Positions 61,304 to 64,000 of a stretch of DNA of 64,000 nucleotides are shown piece by piece. This DNA is from Pseudoips prasinana (lineage: Eukaryota; Arthropoda; Insecta; Lepidoptera; Nolidae). Each line of letters starts with the position of its first letter. Position 1 is the first letter of the stretch. The position numbers and the translations under genes were made by a program. The stretch is from assembly GCA_951640165.1 (NCBI GenBank), contig OX621241.1, positions 6,458,001 to 6,522,000 on the forward strand. Direction: 5' to 3'. Below the pieces are notes generated by a model, which saw only the letters and a list, made by a program, of their open reading frames with translations, was not told where the DNA came from and did not search any database.

Positions 61304-61674
61304 GATATCGGCTACCCAAACGGGCCTTAACTAACTTTGACATTTTAAAGTATGGAAATAGAATACCTTATTTTAGAGGTGTCTTTATGAGAGATGAGCT
61401 CCCTAAATATCCATATAAAAAAGAATGCGGGGTTATTAATTTAGATAGTTCTAAAAATCCTGGTTCTCATTGGGTAGCCTATGCAAAATATAATGATTAT
61501 GTCGAGTATTTCGACAGTTATGGAAATCTTAAACCTCCAAAGGAATTTATAAAATATGTAGGTTCTAACATTCAATATAATTATGAAAATATACAACGTG
61601 AGCACCCCTTCAACTGTGGACATCTATGTTTAAATTTCTTAAAGAACTTTTGGTATAATCAAGAAATAAAATAA
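61264..61674 (+). CDS. Adenain-like cysteine protease (Ulp1/C5 fold)
   Basis: Maturation protease for Polinton capsid proteins. The first ATG is at 61387 (95 residues). However, the frame is open from 61264, and conserved family sequence (R-A-L-T-N-F-D-I-L, I-P-Y-F-R-G-V-F) lies at 61321-61386, before any ATG. So the natural product is longer and probably reached by fusion to the core protein. Catalytic residues: His in G-S-H-W-V-A-Y, Asp in E-Y-F-D-S-Y-G, Gln in N-I-Q-R-E, and Cys in N-C-G-H-L-C-L. In relatives as I recall them, core and protease may be one fused frame. Here a -1 step at 61294-61300 separates them: programmed frameshift, single-base loss or assembly error. Confidence 0.88.
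   Translation, partial: GRPWNFHIKRKKLRYRLPKRALTNFDILKYGNRIPYFRGVFMRDELPKYPYKKECGVINLDSSKNPGSHWVAYAKYNDYVEYFDSYGNLKPPKEFIKYVGSNIQYNYENIQREHPFNCGHLCLNFLKNFWYNQEIK
61294..61326 (+). promoter_or_regulatory. Candidate -1 ribosomal frameshift signal between core and protease
   Basis: Heptamer A AAA AAC in phase with the core frame (61294-61300), directly followed by the core stop TAA. After a 9-base spacer comes a small hairpin (GG 310-311 with CC 325-326, CCC 315-317 with GGG 322-324, loop aaac). The -1 frame leads straight into the protease. The stem is weak for a known stimulator. Confidence 0.4.
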
Positions 61675-61707
61675 ACAGGATCATTTAAAAGAGTTCAGTA
61701 TGCAAGC

Positions 61708-62118
61708 ATGTCTACAACGGTTACCATCTCTGGAAATAAATCAGAACTGGTCTCGTATTTTCAACCACCTCTTCATTTATCTGATCAATACGAGTGCGGT
61801 TTACTATACTTTTCAGTAAAAACAAGACCGAATGTGCCCGTTAATAACAGCAGTTTAACAGCTGTAATCAGAATCGAATGTGATCTTGTGCACGGTTCAT
61901 ATTACAACGGATTACCGACTCATTTTGTTCATGAATTCATATCTGAAACTGCTTCAAGTCACGGCTACACAGAAATACCCCAGAACGTTATTTACTTCCC
62001 AGTGAACAAAAATATAATTCCATCTATATCTGTTAAGATTGTTGATCAACTTGGTAACTGTATTAACTTTGGTGAAGAACATATTCAATTACGCCTTCAT
62101 TTACGAAAATCAAAATGA
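61708..62118 (+). CDS. Minor capsid (penton) protein, single jelly roll
   Basis: 136 residues, unbroken. It is a vertex capsid protein by position (directly before the major capsid gene) and by family pattern: I-R-I-E-C-D-L-V-H-G-S-Y-Y-N-G, H-E-F, and I-P-Q-N-V-I-Y-F-P-V-N followed by V-K-I-V-D-Q-L-G-N-C-I-N-F and L-R-L-H-L. This is the succession of beta strands I know from Polinton penton-like proteins. TCAGT lies 13 bases before the ATG (61695-61699). Its TGA overlaps the next ATG by the ATGA pattern (62115-62118), suggesting coupled translation or one polycistronic message. Confidence 0.86.
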   Translation: MSTTVTISGNKSELVSYFQPPLHLSDQYECGLLYFSVKTRPNVPVNNSSLTAVIRIECDLVHGSYYNGLPTHFVHEFISETASSHGYTEIPQNVIYFPVNKNIIPSISVKIVDQLGNCINFGEEHIQLRLHLRKSK

Positions 62119-62261
62119 TAGTATATTATAAAAACACTCCTGTGAAAATCAAACGTCTTATTCCATCTACGACCATTAAGGAGCATAGACGTAAGAAAAA
62201 AGTGAAGAAATTGAGTGAAGCAAATAAAGCTTTTCTTAAAACTTTAGGTTTTAAAGTATGA
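62115..62261 (+). CDS. 48-residue basic protein between penton and major capsid genes
   Basis: A small open frame joined to both neighbours by four-base ATGA overlaps: it starts inside the penton stop and stops inside the major capsid start. It codes 48 residues rich in Lys/Arg, with a helical central block (E-H-R-R-K-K-K-V-K-K-L) and the end N-K-A-F-L-K-T-L-G-F-K-V. A short basic protein ending in F-L-x-S-L-G-F is recalled from other Polintons at this position and may bind DNA in the particle (inference). Its exact packing makes a chance frame unlikely. Confidence 0.72.
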   Translation: MIVYYKNTPVKIKRLIPSTTIKEHRRKKKVKKLSEANKAFLKTLGFKV

Positions 62262-63463
62262 ATATACTACAAATTACTGAATTACCTCACTTCGATAGTT
62301 CGATTGAAAGCTATGAAGTCCACACATACAATCCCTACACTAACAGCTTTAGAGAAAACGATGAAATCAGAATTCCCATACACCAACAAGACATATACGT
62401 GTTACCATCAGCCAGTTCAATTTACGTCGAGGGTCAAGCAAAGTTCTTCGACAAAGATGGAAAACCGAATAAGAAAAATATTACGTTCAGTAACAACCCT
62501 GTTATGTTTTTGTTTCAAGATATCAGATACGAAATAAATGGCATTGAAATAGATCGCATTAAAAATTCTGGAATAACATCGACAATAAAGTCATACGTTT
62601 CAATGAATGATGGAGAAAATAAAGTTGCTGCTTTGTGGGGTTGGAACATAGATGGATTCAAAAGTAATGATCATTTTAGTGCTATTGTACCTCTTAATAA
62701 GATTTTAGGATTTGCGGAGGATTACAATAAAATTGTGATAAATTGTAAACATGAACTTATTTTGAATAGAAGTAACTCTAATTTAAACAGTATCATAGCA
62801 ACTGATGATATTGCGCATTTTCAAATAGACATACAAAGATTGCAATGGCGTGTACCACATATAAAAGTGTCAGACCGTGAACGACTGACACTACTAAAAC
62901 ACTTGGAAAGAGATAAACCTATTCAAATAGCGTTTCGAAATTGGGATTTATATGAGTATCCTTTGCTCCCTAAAACTACAAAACATTCTTGGTCAGTTAA
63001 GACTGCATCGCAATTAGAGAAACCTCGGTATGTAATTTTTTGCTTGCAAACCAACAGAAAAAATAATAAAACCAAAGACAGTTCTTTGTTTGATCACTGT
63101 GGGGTTACTAACGTAACACTATTTTTGAATTCACAGTATTATCCTTACGAGCCTCTAAGCTTAAATTTTTCTGAGAACAAATACAATATATTATATGAAA
63201 TGTACGTGAAATTTCGTCAGTCGTATTACAACTGTCCTGCAGACCCCTTGCTTAATTTGATTGATTTCAAGGAGAAGGCCCCTCTCTTTATTATAGACTG
63301 TTCAAGACAAAACGATAGTTTGAAAACAGGCCCCGTAGATGTACGGTTGGAGATTGAATGTTCAGCGCCAATACCAGATCACACAACTGGATATTGTTTA
63401 ATTATTAACGATCGGCTTGTGGAATATAAACCTTTAAGTAACATAGTGCGCAGATTATCATGA
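62258..63463 (+). CDS. Major capsid protein (hexon), double jelly roll
   Basis: 401 residues, unbroken, within the usual range for Polinton/adintovirus hexons. The N-terminal signature is H-T-Y-N-P-Y ... E-N-D-E-I-R-I-P-I-H-Q-Q-D. Then come F-Q-D-I-R-Y-E-I-N-G-I-E-I-D-R-I and L-G-F-A-E-D-Y-N-K-I, the hallmark blocks of the first jelly roll. W-R-V-P-H-I and F-L-N-S-Q-Y-Y-P-Y-E-P-L lie in the second half. It would form the icosahedral shell with the penton protein, after cleavage and packaging by the protease and ATPase encoded upstream. It starts in ATGA overlap with the small basic gene, and its own TGA overlaps the next ATG (63460-63463), so four reading frames are chained. Confidence 0.92.
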   Translation: MNILQITELPHFDSSIESYEVHTYNPYTNSFRENDEIRIPIHQQDIYVLPSASSIYVEGQAKFFDKDGKPNKKNITFSNNPVMFLFQDIRYEINGIEIDRIKNSGITSTIKSYVSMNDGENKVAALWGWNIDGFKSNDHFSAIVPLNKILGFAEDYNKIVINCKHELILNRSNSNLNSIIATDDIAHFQIDIQRLQWRVPHIKVSDRERLTLLKHLERDKPIQIAFRNWDLYEYPLLPKTTKHSWSVKTASQLEKPRYVIFCLQTNRKNNKTKDSSLFDHCGVTNVTLFLNSQYYPYEPLSLNFSENKYNILYEMYVKFRQSYYNCPADPLLNLIDFKEKAPLFIIDCSRQNDSLKTGPVDVRLEIECSAPIPDHTTGYCLIINDRLVEYKPLSNIVRRLS

Positions 63464-63854
63464 CAGCCATTGTAGATGTTCAAGGTTTCAAAACAGAAAC
63501 AAATGAATTTATCGTTAAATGCTGTAATATTGAATGAAAAAATTCAGGTGTTTTTAATTAAGCCACCATTTCCATTTTACGATTTGACGAAACCAGAAAA
63601 ACGACAAGTCAGTTGTGCCCTACTCAAATCATCAAAATTTGATTGTAGATATTTTAAGAGATAAAAGTGTTTACACCAAAGGTTTAGAAAAAGTGTTATG
63701 GTTAAAAAATATTTTGAATAATAATAATATAAATAATTTAGAAGATGAAGGTTGTCCTAATTTATTAAGCTTATACAATAAATATGAACATTCTCATGAT
63801 GTGTATAGTTGTATTTATCATGATAAAATATGTGCTTTAAAAAATGTAATATGA
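63460..63854 (+). pseudogene. Terminal conserved Maverick gene, broken in two places
   Basis: The ATG at 63460 overlaps the hexon stop. The frame begins M-T-A-I-V-D-V-Q-G-F-K and stops at 63537. Related sequence continues in the next frame from about 63523 (F-L-I-K-P-P-F-P-F-Y-D-L) to about 63612. It then continues in a third frame from 63618 (P-Y-S-N-H-Q-N, Y-T-K-G-L-E-K-V-L-W-L-K, N-L-E-D-E-G-C-P-N-L-L-S-L-Y) to TGA 63854. I recall this combination from numerous insect Maverick proteins of unknown function. At the second break, roughly 15-20 residues expected in the family seem to be missing, so a deletion is likely. Clearly non-functional as read. Confidence 0.78.
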
Positions 63855-64000
63855 TTAAATAAATGGTGTATAGATAATAAATTTTTGAAATAAATATTTG
63901 CTTGTTTAATTTTCAAATCCTCTATCCCTACCAATCCCATCAAATGTTAATCATTATAAATTGCTGGCTACCGCAGTACGATATCATTTCACCTTTATAT
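63855..64000. other. No gene; Polinton right end not identified
   Basis: AT-rich, with aataaa motifs shortly after the last frame. No inverted copy of any sequence near 49.2-51.0 kb was seen, so either the terminal repeat lies further right or this end has been lost. Confidence 0.4.

Overview
This window looks like nuclear DNA of a moth or butterfly. It is AT-rich, has no bacterial-style gene packing, and carries a repeat set I recognise as typical of Lepidoptera: several tRNA-derived SINE families, short Helitron-like elements ending in CTAG after a CCGCGG-type hairpin, non-LTR retrotransposon 3' tails, and a long repeat bounded by an 'aaccggccaagtgcgagtcgg' end. I found no exon of an ordinary host gene, so positions 1 to about 49,600 read as intergenic or intronic DNA. 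Repeat names are family resemblance from memory; no database was searched.

Layout. 1-12.5 kb: unassigned DNA with one inverted-repeat MITE, a degraded SINE and a 164-bp-period direct repeat. 12.5-14.9 kb: a complete 2,402-bp foldback-type DNA element with 492-bp terminal inverted repeats, nested palindromes and a perfect 8-bp target duplication. 14.9-49.3 kb: scattered SINEs, Helitron-like elements, RTE- and CR1/jockey-type tails, short foldbacks and long blank stretches. 49.6-50.9 kb: a structurally complete mariner with an uninterrupted transposase.

51.0-63.9 kb holds the main content, a Maverick/Polinton (adintovirus-like) element. Leftmost is a divergent pair of spliced genes of unknown function, each with a TATA box. 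They are followed, all on the plus strand, by protein-primed type B DNA polymerase, A32-like packaging ATPase, a conserved Maverick protein, integrase with a chromodomain, a phospholipase A2 domain plus basic core protein, adenain-like cysteine protease, single-jelly-roll minor capsid (penton) protein, a 48-residue basic protein, double-jelly-roll major capsid protein, and a last broken gene. Integrase would insert the element, PolB would copy it from its ends, and ATPase, protease and capsid proteins would package it.

This copy is damaged. PolB, the PLA2/core gene and the last gene are broken; ATPase, integrase, conserved protein, minor capsid and major capsid frames are open. Two reading-frame changes (within PolB, and from core to protease) fall on A-runs that also match the -1 frameshift heptamer pattern in the correct phase. 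They could be programmed frameshifts, real single-base losses or assembly errors. No terminal inverted repeat pair for the Polinton was found, so its limits are unknown and its right end may lie beyond the window.
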